The notes under the pieces were generated by a model. The model did not search any database. It was not told the origin of the DNA and was given only the letters and a program-made list of their open reading frames with translations. A program made the position numbers and the translations under genes. From an uncultured Lachnospiraceae bacterium (GTDB taxonomy: Bacteria; Bacillota; Clostridia; Lachnospirales; Lachnospiraceae), in contig CAMBKU010000016.1 of assembly GCA_945868305.1 (NCBI GenBank), positions 1-42,478 on the forward strand: 42,478 nucleotides of DNA, written 5' to 3'. Positions 41,526 to 42,478 of the stretch are shown in pieces; position 1 is the first letter of the stretch, and each line of letters starts with the position of its first letter.

Positions 41526-42478
41526 ATGAAGATAACGGCAGTAGTTCCGTGTTATAACGAACAGGAAGCACTTTTACTCTTTTATGAGGAGTTAAACCGT
41601 GTAACAGAGATGATGTCTGAGGTTTTGTTTGAAATCCTATTTATAAACGACGGTTCTAGAGATCAAACCCTTGACCTTATGAAACAGCTTGCAGAGAAAG
41701 ATGAACGGGTAAAATACATTTCCTTTTCCAGAAATTTTGGCAAGGAGGCGGCGATTTATGCCGGATTGGAAAATGCGACCGGTGACCTTGTGGCCATCAT
41801 GGATGCAGATTTGCAGGATCCGCCGAGACTTTTGCCGGAGATGTATCGGGCAATCACCGAGGAAGGCTATGACTCTGTAGCGACAAGGCGTGTAACAAGA
41901 AAAGGTGAGCCTCCTATCCGTTCTTTTTTTGCACGGGGCTTTTACCGTGTGATGAATAAGATATGTAAGACGGAGATTGTAGATGGTGCCAGAGATTTCC
42001 GTCTGATGACCCGTCCTTTTGTAGACGCGTTGCTTTCAATGAAAGAATATAACCGCTTTTCCAAAGGGTTATTTGGCTGGGTTGGATTTAAGACAAAGTG
42101 GCTGGAATTTGAAAATGTGGAGAGGGTAGCGGGAGAGACAAAATGGTCTTTCTGGAAGCTGCTTTTATATGCAATTGATGGTATGGTGGCATTTTCTACG
42201 ATGCCGTTGTCTATCGCAGCCTTAATAGGCGTTTTGATGTGTATAGCTTCCGTTATTGCGATTATATTTGTTGTGGTACGTCAGCTTTGCTTTGGTGGTT
42301 CTGCCTTTGGCTGGCCGTCCATGGTGTGTATTATGATCTTTATCGGAGGTGTCGAACTCCTCTGTATGGGGATTATGGGACAGTATCTGGCAAAGACGTA
42401 TCTGGAAGTAAAGGATCGTCCGATTTATATCTGTAAAGAAACAAATCTCACAAAGACAGAGGTAAAAGAAGAAAAATA
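41526..42478 (+). CDS. GT2-family glycosyltransferase (DPM1/GtrB/ArnC-like), reaches window end
   Basis: At least 317 residues; the window ends two bases into the next codon, TA-, which may be the stop. ATG 41526 has AGGAG upstream. The GT-A fold motifs are V-V-P-C-Y-N-E-Q-E (6-14), F-I-N-D-G-S-R-D (42-49), the metal-binding D-A-D-L-Q-D-P-P (about 93-100) and R-D-F-R-L-M. Two membrane helices near the C-terminus (about 230-253 and 265-285) match the GtrB/DPM1-like group that loads a sugar onto a polyprenyl phosphate. A role in wall or surface glycan synthesis is likely. Confidence 0.93.
   Translation, partial: MKITAVVPCYNEQEALLLFYEELNRVTEMMSEVLFEILFINDGSRDQTLDLMKQLAEKDERVKYISFSRNFGKEAAIYAGLENATGDLVAIMDADLQDPPRLLPEMYRAITEEGYDSVATRRVTRKGEPPIRSFFARGFYRVMNKICKTEIVDGARDFRLMTRPFVDALLSMKEYNRFSKGLFGWVGFKTKWLEFENVERVAGETKWSFWKLLLYAIDGMVAFSTMPLSIAALIGVLMCIASVIAIIFVVVRQLCFGGSAFGWPSMVCIMIFIGGVELLCMGIMGQYLAKTYLEVKDRPIYICKETNLTKTEVKEEK

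Overview
The window looks like a chromosomal segment of an anaerobic, spore-former-related Firmicute of the class Clostridia, most likely a gut Lachnospiraceae. The basis is moderate-to-low G+C, strong GGAGG-type ribosome binding sites, HemZ, DUF3783, a Csp-like S8 protease, DegV, a bifunctional Rel, and proteins typical of that family. No phage, transposase, CRISPR array or rRNA is visible. The assignment rests on gene content and remembered family resemblance, not on a search.

Layout. 1-2.1 kb: a tRNA-Gly(GCC) on the minus strand, then a short plus-strand cluster (FMN-binding-like membrane protein, YgjP-like metallohydrolase, LacX-like mutarotase). 2.1-5.6 kb: a minus-strand DUF3783 gene divergent from the potassium uptake pair trkA-trkH. 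5.6-13.3 kb: a housekeeping run with its own promoter (rel, MBL-fold hydrolase, hemZ, hisS, aspS), closed by a bidirectional terminator shared with a convergent degV. 14.4-24.8 kb: the accessory region. 24.8-31.4 kb: CorC/HlyC-type membrane protein and a small membrane protein (minus strand), HAD phosphatase, CapA-like protein, Csp-like subtilase and a membrane J-domain-like protein. 31.4-33.1 kb: a siroheme sulfite/nitrite reductase. 33.1-39.6 kb: a probable Mn2+ (yybP-ykoY) riboswitch followed by a small membrane protein, a truncated pyruvate-kinase-like protein, a Ca/Mn-type P-ATPase, a PiT phosphate transporter, its DUF47/PhoU-like partner and a DUF368 (polyprenyl-phosphate translocase family) protein. 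39.6-42.5 kb: a convergent Fe/Mn superoxide dismutase, a FUSC-like membrane protein and a GT2 glycosyltransferase that reaches the window edge.

Most interesting region: 14.48-24.33 kb. Nine tightly packed genes encode a stripped-down type IV filament/Tad-like machine: a CpaF/VirB11-class ATPase, a platform protein carrying two T2SSF-like domains in one chain, and seven small single-pass membrane proteins of 35-200 residues. Several of these begin with nearly the same M-E-(Q/E)-I-(I/L) segment directly before a hydrophobic helix. None has a classical prepilin leader, and no prepilin peptidase, TadZ-like ATPase or secretin is present. Two secreted proteins follow: a 366-residue protein with aromatic/cysteine-rich modules and a 1258-residue beta-helix plus InlB-repeat adhesin. 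The last machine subunit ends in the same kind of InlB-like repeat as the adhesin. I infer a surface-filament or protein-display system with its cargo.

Second point of interest: the metal/phosphate locus at 33.1-39.6 kb, where a pyruvate-kinase-like protein without its lid domain and without a metal-ligand Asp sits directly upstream of the putative Mn2+ exporter.
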